A stretch of DNA of 17,119 bases, taken from NCBI GenBank assembly GCA_027024125.1, contig JALVSV010000498.1:6249-23367 (forward strand), in the 5' to 3' direction. The stretch is from Methylothermaceae bacterium (lineage in GTDB: Bacteria; Pseudomonadota; Gammaproteobacteria; Methylococcales; Methylothermaceae). The translations under genes were made by a program, and so were the position numbers. Shown in pieces: positions 1 to 10,192 of the stretch. How positions within the stretch are numbered: position 1 is the stretch's first letter; every line of letters starts with the position of its first letter. The notes beneath the pieces are model-generated. The model saw only the letters and a list, made by a program, of their open reading frames with translations. It had not been told where the DNA came from and searched no databases.

Positions 1-310
1 CCCCCTTCAGTATCCGGGGCAGCAAATCCGTGATGGAATCGACAGCGATGAATACCGGTTTTACCTTCAACCAGTGGGCGAACCGGGTGGCAAGTTCGTA
101 TTCGAAACCAGCAAAACCTTCGGGGGTGGGATAATAAGTGGATGCTCCGTAGAGGGTAAGGATCTGAAGTGTGCCCGAATCTTTGACCTGTTGCAGATGA
201 GAAGGCTGCCACCGCTGATTGATCCAGGAAGAGACGGCAGCGATGATTACGATACCTACGACAATCCCTGTGACGGCCAGGATGGCGCGATATGTTAATT
301 GTTTTAACAC
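1..310 (-). CDS. mltF: Membrane-bound lytic murein transglycosylase F, N-terminal part (cut by window edge)
   Basis: Reading the minus strand from a GTG at 310 gives about 103 residues with no stop, running off the left edge. The translation starts with a membrane anchor (about residues 7-29, rich in I, V and A) and continues with a segment beginning VKDSGTLQILTLYGASTYY, then GFAGFEYELATRFAHWL and LLPRILKG. This matches the N-terminal anchor and start of the solute-binding-like (SBP_bac_3) regulatory domain of MltF; the catalytic lysozyme-like domain would lie outside the window. MltF family enzymes cleave the MurNAc-GlcNAc bond of peptidoglycan with formation of anhydro-MurNAc. The start lies 25 bases after the aroE stop, so it is probably the last gene of the hemB-aroE run. 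No ATG start is available in frame; GTG is inferred from the position of the membrane anchor, with only a weak AAGAA before it. Only a fragment is visible, so the name rests on the N-terminal pattern. Confidence 0.75.
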   Translation of the reverse strand, partial: MLKQLTYRAILAVTGIVVGIVIIAAVSSWINQRWQPSHLQQVKDSGTLQILTLYGASTYYPTPEGFAGFEYELATRFAHWLKVKPVFIAVDSITDLLPRILKG

Positions 311-335
311 TTCTTGGTTGATGTTTTGGCAGGGT

Positions 336-1160
336 TTATTTGCTGTGGCGTAGCTGCGTGATGATTTCTTTGGTTTCGGGACGGGTACCACGCCACAGGA
401 GATACGCCTCGGCTGCTTGTTCCACCAGCATTCCGAGACCGTCGGTACTGAGTTTGGCACCCTGAGCCTCGCCCCAACGTACGAAAGGTGTCGGTTGATC
501 ACCATACATGAGGTCGTAACAGCAACCTCCGGCAGCCACCAGACCTTCGGGCAGTGGCGGTGTCTCCCCCTTGAGACCTGCAGCAGTGGCATTGATGATG
601 AGATCGAACTGACTACCTGCCAGATTGATGAAATTCGTCGTGGACAATCTGCCCAGATGGCCGAACCTTTGGGCCAGTTCCTCTGCACGGGAAAGGGTGC
701 GGTTGGCAATGACAATCTGGCTGGGCTGCTGCATCAATATGGGGCCTAGAATTCCACGCACCGCCCCTCCGGCGCCTAGAATCAGGATGCGGCGTTGTTT
801 CAGTGTCAGGCCTAAATTGGTGGTCAGATCGCGGAGGAGACCGACGCCGTCCGTATTGTCCCCGAACAGTTGGGTTTCACGCCACATAAGGGTGTTGACG
901 GCACCGCTCAATTCGGCTCTTGAACTGAGCTGGTCAGCCAGTCGAAAGGCAAGTTCTTTCAGAGGGACGGTACAGTTCAGTCCTTTTCCCCCACCGGCCT
1001 GGAAGCTGCGTACAGCGACGACGAAACAGTCCGGTGGAACGTCCTGTGCAGTATAGATGATTTCATCACCCAGCTGACGGGCAAACATCTGGTGGATGCG
1101 GGGGGATTTACTGTGGGCGATTGGGTGGCCGAAGACGGCATAATGATCCGGGGTCGTCAT
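336..1160 (-). CDS. aroE: Shikimate dehydrogenase (NADP+)
   Basis: 274 residues, the usual AroE length. It reduces 3-dehydroshikimate to shikimate with NADPH in the cytosolic shikimate pathway. Visible landmarks in order: the substrate loop GHPIAHSKSPRIH (residues 11-23), GLNCTVPLK with the catalytic lysine K68, AVNTL at 87-91, GDNTDG with the catalytic aspartate D104, the dinucleotide-binding loop GAGGAVRG (129-136), the NADP-selecting NRT motif (153-155), INATAAGLKGE, and the C-terminal DGLGMLVEQAAEA helix. The substrate loop has cysteine where valine is usual (GxNVTxPxK), a mild change. The ATG overlaps the stop of the upstream membrane-protein gene by one base (TAATG), which suggests translational coupling in an operon with hemB. 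Its product leads to chorismate and prephenate, the latter being the co-substrate of CmoA encoded further along. Confidence 0.96.
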   Translation of the reverse strand: MTTPDHYAVFGHPIAHSKSPRIHQMFARQLGDEIIYTAQDVPPDCFVVAVRSFQAGGGKGLNCTVPLKELAFRLADQLSSRAELSGAVNTLMWRETQLFGDNTDGVGLLRDLTTNLGLTLKQRRILILGAGGAVRGILGPILMQQPSQIVIANRTLSRAEELAQRFGHLGRLSTTNFINLAGSQFDLIINATAAGLKGETPPLPEGLVAAGGCCYDLMYGDQPTPFVRWGEAQGAKLSTDGLGMLVEQAAEAYLLWRGTRPETKEIITQLRHSK

Positions 1161-1726
1161 TATATGGGTATCCGTTTGCGGCGACCATGATAGACTGAAT
1201 AGACGATCAGAATGATTGCCAGAAGGACAACGAGGGGAAGGAATTGTTCCATATAGGCGATGATCATGGCACTGACGCCCAAGAAAATTCCTACCAGGCT
1301 GAAGCGCCAGCCGATGCGTATGCCATCGAGAAAAGTCGCCAGTCCCAGAATGAGCAGCATGACCAACGCGGTACCGTCCTCATCGATAAGCTGCTCATAA
1401 CGCAACACGAATACGCCAATGACAGTACACAGCACCCCACCCCAGTGCAATAATTGGATTTTCAACAATTGCCTAAAGGTAAAGCCTCTTACCTCCCCAG
1501 CTCTTCGTGCCTGTGCTCCACCGGAAAGCATGGCACCGATGCCAAAGAGCGGGATCATCGCCAGCCAATACAGATAGGCATCCTGGGGGGTCAGGGCGCT
1601 GACGATCGCCCCGCCGATGGAAAGGATAAGCAGGGTGATCAGGACCGCCTCATCCAGCCAGTTGATGATCGCCCTGGCTTCGCTTTCCTGGGTCAGTTGG
1701 TTGGTCGTTTCTTCATTGTCACGCAT
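1160..1726 (-). CDS. Conserved-looking polytopic membrane protein of unknown function
   Basis: 188 residues from the ATG at 1726. I do not recognise the family. After a polar, acidic N-terminus (MRDNEETTNQLTQESEAR) there are about six hydrophobic segments, near residues 26-46, 52-70, 87-108, 119-135, 138-158 and 160-180, followed by a basic tail (HGRRKRIPI) that should face the cytosol. The open frame extends upstream to an ATG at 1789 inside hemB, but the internal ATG is preferred: it sits one base after the hemB stop (TGA-C-ATG) and has GGGAA five bases before it. Its stop shares a base with the aroE start. The coupling on both sides implies co-expression with hemB and aroE, but gives no direct functional clue. 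It could be a small transporter-like or membrane-organising protein; nothing more can be claimed. Confidence 0.8.
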   Translation of the reverse strand: MRDNEETTNQLTQESEARAIINWLDEAVLITLLILSIGGAIVSALTPQDAYLYWLAMIPLFGIGAMLSGGAQARRAGEVRGFTFRQLLKIQLLHWGGVLCTVIGVFVLRYEQLIDEDGTALVMLLILGLATFLDGIRIGWRFSLVGIFLGVSAMIIAYMEQFLPLVVLLAIILIVYSVYHGRRKRIPI

Positions 1727-1727
1727 G

Positions 1728-4749
<3,022 letters not shown>

Positions 4750-5481
4750 ATGAAACCCAAGCAAGATCACCTGTTCAGTGATTCTGGTAGTCAGATAGAA
4801 CCCTTCCGTTTCGATGCCAGGGTAGCGGAAGTGTTCCAGGATATGATCGAACGTTCAGTGCCGGGATACCGCACTGTTGTCAGTGCCATTGGCCTGCTGG
4901 CAGGCGAGCTGGCTCAACCGAACAGTCGTTGTTATGACCTCGGTTGTTCTTTGGGGGCGGCCAGTGTCGCCATGGCGCAATGCATCGATGCCCAGGGGTG
5001 CGAGATCATTGCAGTGGATAACGCCTGGCCCATGATGGGCAGGTTTGGCCAATATTTGGCGAGCGAGCCTCCGCCGGTACCTATTCGTCTGATATGCGCA
5101 GATATTGCCGATATCAACATCCATAATGCTTCCATGGTGGTGCTGAATTTTACCCTGCAGTTCATCCCTGTCGCCCAAAGGTTGCCATTGTTGGAAAAAA
5201 TCTATCATGGACTGCGGCTAGGTGGCGCTCTGGTCTTGTCGGAAAAGATTGCCGTGGCAGATGGTCGTCAGCAGTCGCTGTTCACTGAATTACACCATGT
5301 TTTCAAACGCGCCCAGGGTTACAGTGAACTTGAGATCAGCCGTAAGCGGGCGGCATTGGAGAACGTGTTGATCCCAGAGAGTATCCCTGCCCATATGGAT
5401 AGATTGAAGGTGGCAGGCTTCAGCAGCGCCGAGATCTGGTTTCAGTATTTCAACTTCATTTCCCTGATTGCTTTGAAGTAA
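4750..5481 (+). CDS. cmoA: Carboxy-S-adenosyl-L-methionine synthase
   Basis: 243 residues from ATG 4750, close to the 247 of E. coli CmoA. It converts S-adenosylmethionine and prephenate into carboxy-S-adenosylmethionine, the donor used by CmoB for the cmo5U34 wobble modification in tRNA. Landmarks: FDARVAEVFQDMIERSVPGY (21-40), the nucleotide-binding loop YDLGCSLGAA (62-71), AVDNAWPMM (88-96), SMVVLNFTLQFI (128-139), GGALVLSEK (158-166) and FKRAQGYSELEISRKR (185-200); R200 corresponds to the arginine (Arg199 in E. coli) that contacts the carboxylate. The open frame runs upstream to 4585, but that extension crosses the inverted-repeat element and has no CmoA similarity, so MKPKQDHLFSDSG is taken as the start. 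The ribosome-binding site is weak. Confidence 0.95.
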   Translation: MKPKQDHLFSDSGSQIEPFRFDARVAEVFQDMIERSVPGYRTVVSAIGLLAGELAQPNSRCYDLGCSLGAASVAMAQCIDAQGCEIIAVDNAWPMMGRFGQYLASEPPPVPIRLICADIADINIHNASMVVLNFTLQFIPVAQRLPLLEKIYHGLRLGGALVLSEKIAVADGRQQSLFTELHHVFKRAQGYSELEISRKRAALENVLIPESIPAHMDRLKVAGFSSAEIWFQYFNFISLIALK

Positions 5482-5585
5482 GCCGATTCGACAATAGCTT
5501 CAAGAATGGCTACAGTGGAATCAAGCTGTGCTCACTTCCTGTTTTCTCAGCAGGGACAGATGAAACTTGCAAAGGCATTTGAGAT

Positions 5586-6179
5586 ATGGCCGAAACCCTC
5601 AGCGATCTCTACCAAAAGCTGGTCGAACTGCAGCAGGATATTCTCAGGGAAGTCCAACAGGCTCAGCAGCGGTTTTCCTATCGGCTCGAGCACAACAGGA
5701 TCATTTTCGATCCTGAATTGATCCGCGAGTACAAGGCGGGTTGGGCTCATCTGCTTCGCTATGTGTTCGGTGCTCATCCCAAGCATGTCCTGACGGCACC
5801 TGTGATCTATTCCTGTATCGTTCCGGCCGTATTGCTCGATCTGTGGGTGAGCGCCTATCATGCCATCTGTTTTCGTGTTTGGGGGATTCCCAGGGTCAGG
5901 CGCAGCGACTATATTGTCATTGATCGGCATTATCTGCCTTATTTGAACTTGCTGGAAAAGCTCAATTGTATCTACTGCGGTTATTTCAATGGGTTGATTG
6001 CCTATGTACGCGAAGTCGCCAGCAGGACTGAGCAATACTGGTGCCCGATCAAGCACGCCAGACAACCCCGGTCCATTCACAATCGGTATCCTCTTTTCGT
6101 GGATTATGGCGATGCCGAGGGATACCGCAGGCAGCTAAAGTATCTGCGCCATCATTTCGACCCATCCCCTCTGCTCTGA
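5586..6179 (+). CDS. Conserved hypothetical protein with cysteine cluster, between cmoA and cmoB
   Basis: 197 residues, function unknown. It resembles a conserved hypothetical family I recall only from its pattern: FDPELIREYKAG (41-52), a hydrophobic stretch about 70-100 (VLTAPVIYSCIVPAVLLDLWV) that could be one or two membrane segments or a buried core, DYIVIDRHYLPYLN (108-121), then LNCIYCGYFNG and EQYWCPIKHAR, and near the end YPLFVDYGDAEGYR. Cysteines C128 and C131 (C-x2-C) with C153 and nearby histidine H158 form a plausible metal site. The N-terminus (about 5-36) is a charged, glutamine-rich helix, possibly coiled coil. It begins 104 bases after cmoA and ends 29 bases before cmoB, same strand. 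Whether it acts in tRNA modification is unproven; placement is the only link. The ATG has only a GAG just before it. Confidence 0.85.
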   Translation: MAETLSDLYQKLVELQQDILREVQQAQQRFSYRLEHNRIIFDPELIREYKAGWAHLLRYVFGAHPKHVLTAPVIYSCIVPAVLLDLWVSAYHAICFRVWGIPRVRRSDYIVIDRHYLPYLNLLEKLNCIYCGYFNGLIAYVREVASRTEQYWCPIKHARQPRSIHNRYPLFVDYGDAEGYRRQLKYLRHHFDPSPLL

Positions 6180-6208
6180 GAGTCACACTTGCCGGAACCT
6201 TCCTGTAC

Positions 6209-7186
6209 ATGCTCGATCCTGCCGCTTTCTATTACTCTATGTTCAAGGCTCCCCCCGCGGGTCTGGAAAGATGGCTGAATGATCTGCCACAGCAACTCCA
6301 GGCGGTTTATTCCACACACGGTGAGGTGAATGCTTGGTGCCGTCTCTTGGCTTCCCTGCCAGACATCCGGCCCTCTGAACTGAATTTCAATTTTCCCCAG
6401 ATCAAAATCGGCCGGCCAGAGGAGTGTGATGAAGCCAACCGAAGGCAACTGGAGTCCTGTCTAAGGCGATTACACCCCTGGCGCAAAGGGCCGTTTGAGG
6501 TGTTCGGTATCTGGATCGACAGCGAGTGGCGCTGCGATCTGAAGTGGCAGCGATTGGCCGAGGAACTGACTCCCCTGCATGAGCGGCTGGTTCTGGACGT
6601 GGGGGCAGGCAATGGCTATTATGGATGGCGGATGCTCGGGGCAGGTGCGGCCAGAGTGATCGGCATCGACCCGACCTTGCGCTATGTTTTCCAGTTCCAT
6701 GCCATCAAGCGTCTGGCGGGCGACCATCCTCTCGATCTGCTTCCTCTGGCTCTGGAAGATCTTCCTTCCGGGTTGCAGGCCTTCGATACCGTCTTTTCCA
6801 TGGGGGTGTTGTATCATCGCCGTTCCCCCTTCGATCATTTGTATGCCCTCAAGGAGTGTTTGCGTCCTGGAGGGGAGTTGGTGCTCGAAACCCTGGTGAT
6901 CGAAGGCAAGGAGGGCGAGGTGCTGGTGCCTGAAGGCCGCTATGCCCAGATGCGCAACGTGTGGTTCATCCCTTCCCCCTCCACTCTGGAAGTCTGGTTG
7001 AAACGGGCGGGTTACCGCCATATCCGCTGTATCGACATCAGTGTCACCATGGTTGAGGAACGACGCTCGACCGGCGGGATGGCGTTTCAATCGGTGGCGG
7101 ATTTTCTCGATCCTTATAATCACACACTCACCGTGGAAGGACTTCCGGCGCCACGGCGGGCGATCTTTCTGGCGGAGAAACCATGA
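6209..7186 (+). CDS. cmoB: tRNA U34 carboxymethyltransferase
   Basis: 325 residues from ATG 6209, matching E. coli CmoB (323). It transfers the carboxymethyl group of carboxy-SAM to 5-hydroxyuridine-34 of certain tRNAs, giving cmo5U, which broadens wobble decoding. Landmarks: LHPWRKGPFEVFGIWIDSEW (88-107) with K93 in the position of the carboxylate-binding lysine, the SAM loop LDVGAGNGYYGWRM (129-142), GIDPT, FDTVFSMGVLYHRRSP, GGELVLETLVIEG, GRYAQMRNVWFIPS and the tail VEGLPAPRRAIFLAEKP. The frame is open upstream to 6041 inside the preceding gene, but CmoB homology starts at MLDPAAFYYS. The ribosome-binding site (GGAA, about 13 bases upstream) is weak. Its stop overlaps the next ATG (ATGA). 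Confidence 0.96.
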   Translation: MLDPAAFYYSMFKAPPAGLERWLNDLPQQLQAVYSTHGEVNAWCRLLASLPDIRPSELNFNFPQIKIGRPEECDEANRRQLESCLRRLHPWRKGPFEVFGIWIDSEWRCDLKWQRLAEELTPLHERLVLDVGAGNGYYGWRMLGAGAARVIGIDPTLRYVFQFHAIKRLAGDHPLDLLPLALEDLPSGLQAFDTVFSMGVLYHRRSPFDHLYALKECLRPGGELVLETLVIEGKEGEVLVPEGRYAQMRNVWFIPSPSTLEVWLKRAGYRHIRCIDISVTMVEERRSTGGMAFQSVADFLDPYNHTLTVEGLPAPRRAIFLAEKP

Positions 7187-7872
7187 ATTATCTTGAGCGG
7201 CGATATGTTCTAGACGACGACCGGTGTTTCACTTCCATTTGGGCCATTCCCGATGCCTATAACCGGAAGGATGCGATCATCCTGGCCCATGGGGCGGGTA
7301 GTGACATGCACCACCCATTCATATCTTATGTTCACCAGCATTTGGCAGAGTGTGGTTTGCTTTCGGTCAAGTTCAACTTTCCCTACAAGGATCGGGGACG
7401 CAAGGCCCCCGATCGAATGCCTGTGCTCCTGGCCACCTGGAGCAGGATTGTCACTGCGGTGAGAGAAGACCTGGAGTTTTCCCCCCAGCGGTTGTTCCTC
7501 TCCGGGAAAAGCATGGGAGGAAGGGCAGCTTCCATGCTCGCCGCTGAAAATGTATCTTGTGATGGTTTGATCTTTCTCGGCTATCCCCTACATCCTCCGG
7601 GCAAACCCGACAAGATGCGCAGCGAACACCTCGGTGCAATCGTTTGCCCGATGCTGTTCATCCAGGGCACCCGTGACAGGTTATGCGATCTGGATAGATT
7701 ACGGATCGCACTGGATCGTCTCAAGGTGCCGGTCTCCCTGCATGTGATCGAAGGCGGCGATCATTCGTTCAAGGTGCCCAAGCGGTTGGGACGCAGTGAA
7801 GAGGAAGTCTGGCAGGAAATCGTCGAGGTGATTTGTAACTGGGTGAATGAATCCAAAGATCAGTCGGGTTGA
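7183..7872 (+). CDS. Alpha/beta-fold hydrolase (Tex30/KANL3-like, dienelactone-hydrolase-like)
   Basis: 229 residues, cytosolic. The oxyanion-side motif AHGAGSDMHHPF (35-46), the nucleophile elbow GKSMGGR with S110, the acid D165 in QGTRDRLC and H194 in EGGDHSFK form a complete catalytic triad. The pattern KFNFPY...GRKAPDRMP and HSFKVPKR is typical of small bacterial alpha/beta hydrolases of the Tex30/KANL3 type, whose substrates are unknown. The start overlaps the cmoB stop as ATGA, so its translation is probably coupled to cmoB. That may reflect simple operon packing or a link with tRNA modification; the sequence does not decide. It ends 11 bases before the stop of a convergent gene. Confidence 0.88.
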   Translation: MNYLERRYVLDDDRCFTSIWAIPDAYNRKDAIILAHGAGSDMHHPFISYVHQHLAECGLLSVKFNFPYKDRGRKAPDRMPVLLATWSRIVTAVREDLEFSPQRLFLSGKSMGGRAASMLAAENVSCDGLIFLGYPLHPPGKPDKMRSEHLGAIVCPMLFIQGTRDRLCDLDRLRIALDRLKVPVSLHVIEGGDHSFKVPKRLGRSEEEVWQEIVEVICNWVNESKDQSG

Positions 7873-7883
7873 TCCATCTGATT

Positions 7884-8963
7884 TCAGTCGAACAACCGGC
7901 AGGTTGATTTGCCACTGCGTTCCCACCAGTCCGCAATCACCGCACATTCCAGTCCGAAGGGAAGATAGCCGGCATAACCCAGGACAGGCATCTCGAAGAT
8001 CTTGAAGCGGGATACCCATGGCACGGTGTACACCCATTTGGGGTCGCTCCAGTCATTCCACATTTCCCAGAAGAAGCCGCATATCAGCGCCGCCAGCATG
8101 GGCAGTGCCACAGCATCCCATCGTCCCAGGCGCAGATGGCGGAAATAACCGGGTTCACCGAGCAGCGCCTGTAAGGACACGAACAGCAGCAAGGGTGCCA
8201 CCCATAGAAGCGCAAAGAACCACTGGGGCCAGATCCCCACGCCAATCAGACCGGTGCAACCGAGGGTCAATCCCACCCAGGCCCAGATCCTGGGATGGCG
8301 AATGGTCAAGGCCGGTATTCCCTCGGCTGGTCCGAAGAAACCGCGCAGGAGAATCAGTGTACTGATCACGGCTGGCAGAACAGTACTGAATGGCAGAGTG
8401 GCGCGCCAGAAGTAGGTCCAGGGCGTCAACTCCTCCACTCCCAGATAGTGCCAATTTTGTACGAAGCGGTTGAGATATTCGAAATACCACCAGAACAAGG
8501 CACTGAGTGGAAACAGCCCCAGTAGAAATCGGGGATGATGGGTCAGTAGGCTCCAACTTCGGTAACGGACGCACAGGGCATTGGAAACCCCAATATATCC
8601 GAGCCAAAGCAAAAAGAAGCTGTGTCCCTGAGCCAGCTCCAGCCAGTTGGGCTTGATCCAGGCCAGATACCAGGCCAGCAGCAGCCATACCAGGGACAAC
8701 CAGCCCCATTGGGGAAAGTCCGCTCCCATACAGGTAACAGGGCTGCAACGCCATAGCACCCACCCCATGAATGCAAACAGGGGGATTTCCAGCAGCAGGT
8801 ACAACAGGAAAACCGGCCAGGAAAAGTCAGTGGTTGCAGAGACAATCGGCTGAGGAGGGAAGTGCAGATAGTTTGCAAGCGGTTTGCCTGCCCACCATGT
8901 TCCAAGAAGTGGAAGCACCAGTAGCAGAATCGTCAAGAGCACCAGTAAAGACAAGCCTCGCAA
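7884..8963 (-). CDS. Polytopic inner-membrane protein of unknown function with tryptophan-rich motifs
   Basis: 359 residues if it starts at the TTG at 8963, which has AGGAG (8969-8973 on the complement) five bases upstream. Another TTG at 8984 would add seven residues; there is no in-frame ATG nearby. I count about nine or ten hydrophobic segments. Two related tryptophan-rich motifs stand out: FWWYFEYLNRFVQNWHY (157-173) and FFWEMWNDWSDPKWVY (297-312), sharing E-x2-N-x(5-6)-W-x-Y, followed by KIFEMPVLGYAGYLPFGLE (321-339). The latter block looks strongly constrained, so this is a real family, but I cannot name it. A pair of membrane-embedded E/N/W motifs is reminiscent of duplicated carotenoid-cyclase-like domains, which is only a guess. 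Genes on both sides run on the plus strand. Confidence 0.82.
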   Translation of the reverse strand: MRGLSLLVLLTILLLVLPLLGTWWAGKPLANYLHFPPQPIVSATTDFSWPVFLLYLLLEIPLFAFMGWVLWRCSPVTCMGADFPQWGWLSLVWLLLAWYLAWIKPNWLELAQGHSFFLLWLGYIGVSNALCVRYRSWSLLTHHPRFLLGLFPLSALFWWYFEYLNRFVQNWHYLGVEELTPWTYFWRATLPFSTVLPAVISTLILLRGFFGPAEGIPALTIRHPRIWAWVGLTLGCTGLIGVGIWPQWFFALLWVAPLLLFVSLQALLGEPGYFRHLRLGRWDAVALPMLAALICGFFWEMWNDWSDPKWVYTVPWVSRFKIFEMPVLGYAGYLPFGLECAVIADWWERSGKSTCRLFD

Positions 8964-9004
8964 GGTCACTCCTATCACGGCCAATGTTTGGATTTATGAC
9001 TGCG

Positions 9005-9034
9005 TTCACAGTAATGCAGAGTCACCCATATTAC
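9005..9034 (+). promoter_or_regulatory. Possible sigma-70 promoter of the minor pilin operon
   Basis: TTCACA (9005-9010) and TATTAC (9029-9034) are separated by 18 bases and lie about 70 bases before fimT, in the gap that divides it from the divergent membrane-protein gene. The match to TTGACA/TATAAT is moderate. No TGGC-N9-TGC type sigma-54 site was found. Confidence 0.3.
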
Positions 9035-9104
9035 CCTTATCACATGGAGTAGTCCCCGCTAAAATCGTCTAGGCTTTAAGACAAAATACCGGTAAGCAAG
9101 TAAC

Positions 9105-9644
9105 ATGATGACACGAAAAAGCGGGTTCACGCTGATAGAACTGGTTGTCACGGTGGCATTGGCTGCCATCGTACTGACTGTGGGGGTGCCAGCATTTGGA
9201 ACATTCATTAAAAACAACCGTTTGATTACATCAACCAATGCTTTGGTAGGCGCATTAAATCTGGCAAGAAGTGAGGCTATCAAAAGAAATGTCAGAGTTT
9301 CGGTATGTAAATCTTCAGATGGGGCAGCCTGCACTGGTACAGGCAACTGGGAGCAAGGCTGGCTGGTATTTGTTGATTCAGATAACGATGCTACTTATGA
9401 CAACGGGACCGAAACTTTGCTTCGAGTGCAGGATAACATCAAAGGGAATGTAACCATGGCTGGAAATGCCAATGTCAGCACATATGTTTCATACGTGTCG
9501 AGTGGCCGAAGCCAGCTCATCGATGGGGCTTTCCAGGCAGGGACCATCAAAATTTGTGATGACCGTACAGGGAATGTGGGAAGACAAATCGTGATCAGTA
9601 ACACGGGCCGTATGCATTTAGATTCACAAATTTCTTGTCCATGA
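9105..9644 (+). CDS. fimT: Minor type IV prepilin, GspH/FimT family
   Basis: 179 residues. Prepilin leader MMTRKSG is cut by PilD before F8, leaving FTLIELVVTVALAAIVLTVG with the essential Glu at mature position 5 (E12). The body carries NALVGALNLARSEAIKRN, VSVCKSSDG, GWLVFVDSDND and a C-terminal RQIVISNTGR, the usual FimT/GspH layout. Such proteins are part of the minor-pilin complex that primes pilus assembly and may bind DNA during uptake in some species. It is first in a cluster fimT-pilV-pilW-pilX-pilY1-pilE. A second Met follows the first immediately, so the leader may be one residue shorter. Its stop overlaps the pilV ATG (ATGA). FimU is an equally fair name by position. Confidence 0.92.
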   Translation: MMTRKSGFTLIELVVTVALAAIVLTVGVPAFGTFIKNNRLITSTNALVGALNLARSEAIKRNVRVSVCKSSDGAACTGTGNWEQGWLVFVDSDNDATYDNGTETLLRVQDNIKGNVTMAGNANVSTYVSYVSSGRSQLIDGAFQAGTIKICDDRTGNVGRQIVISNTGRMHLDSQISCP

Positions 9645-10192
9645 GCAAAATGATCGCACGAACTGACGGCTTCACTCTTATCGAAGTTCTCATCGCAATC
9701 CTGATACTTGCCCTAGGCTTTTTGGGTCTTGCTGGATTGCAAACCTATGGGTTACGCAACAATCACAGTGCCAATCTCCGTACTCAGGCTACCTTGCTGG
9801 CTTATGATCTGACTGACCGTATCCGGGCCAATCGGATTGGGTTTGAAAACGGTTTCTATAACAAACCTACTGCTACAGATCATAATTGTGTCTGGAAAGG
9901 TAATGCACCGAATGCTTGTACACCCCAGCAGATGGCTGAACATGATCTCTGGGAATGGGACACGACCGTCACCCAATCACTATCCCAAGGTGTTGGAGTG
10001 GTTTGCCTGGACAGTACGCCTGATGACGGTGGTGATATGGATGATGATGGCTCCGTAGATGTGAACGATGACAATGAGAATAAATGTGACAATACAGGCA
10101 ATGTATACGCGATAAAGCTTTGGTGGACAGATGAGTTTGATGACGACGGGAACCCCCTCATCAAACGTTTTGTGACGGTGTTTCAACCATGA
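9641..10192 (+). CDS. pilV: Minor type IV prepilin PilV
   Basis: 183 residues from ATG 9641, which overlaps the fimT stop; an in-frame TTG two codons earlier is less likely. Leader MSKMIARTDG is cut before F11, then FTLIEVLIAILILALGFLGL with Glu at mature position 5. LAGLQTYGLRNNHSANLRTQATLLAYDLTDRIRANR is typical PilV. With PilW, PilX and PilE it forms the priming complex that recruits PilY1 to the pilus tip. Unusual for its size is an acidic segment DMDDDGSVDVND (132-143), which fits the EF-hand/dockerin loop pattern DxDxDGxxDxxD, in the context of further Asp and Asn. Cysteines (in HNCVW, NACTP, VVCLD, NKCDN) may form disulfides. The stop overlaps the pilW start. Confidence 0.93.
   Translation: MSKMIARTDGFTLIEVLIAILILALGFLGLAGLQTYGLRNNHSANLRTQATLLAYDLTDRIRANRIGFENGFYNKPTATDHNCVWKGNAPNACTPQQMAEHDLWEWDTTVTQSLSQGVGVVCLDSTPDDGGDMDDDGSVDVNDDNENKCDNTGNVYAIKLWWTDEFDDDGNPLIKRFVTVFQP

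Noticed and set aside
74..298. Plus-strand 74-residue open frame at the left end
   Set aside because: The opposite strand encodes the MltF N-terminus with a membrane anchor and domain match; the plus frame has no support.
417..1056. Plus-strand open frames across aroE
   Set aside because: Shadows of aroE; compositions are unlike real proteins and no motifs are seen.
5547..6080. 177-residue open frame on the minus strand
   Set aside because: Antisense to the conserved cysteine-cluster gene and without recognisable motifs or a ribosome-binding site.
6470..7123. 217-residue open frame on the minus strand
   Set aside because: It is fully antisense to cmoB, which has clear family motifs; the shadow protein has none.
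7860..7910. Shared terminator between the hydrolase and the convergent membrane-protein gene
   Set aside because: GGTTG and CAACC can pair, but the stem is interrupted, the loop is long and no T-run follows.
8985..9104. Sigma-54 promoter upstream of fimT
   Set aside because: No GG-N10-GC core in a TGGC/TGC context was found in the gap; only a moderate sigma-70-like pair is visible.
9635..9640. TTG start for pilV two codons before the ATG
   Set aside because: The ATG at 9641 overlaps the fimT stop as ATGA, the same junction used between pilV and pilW.
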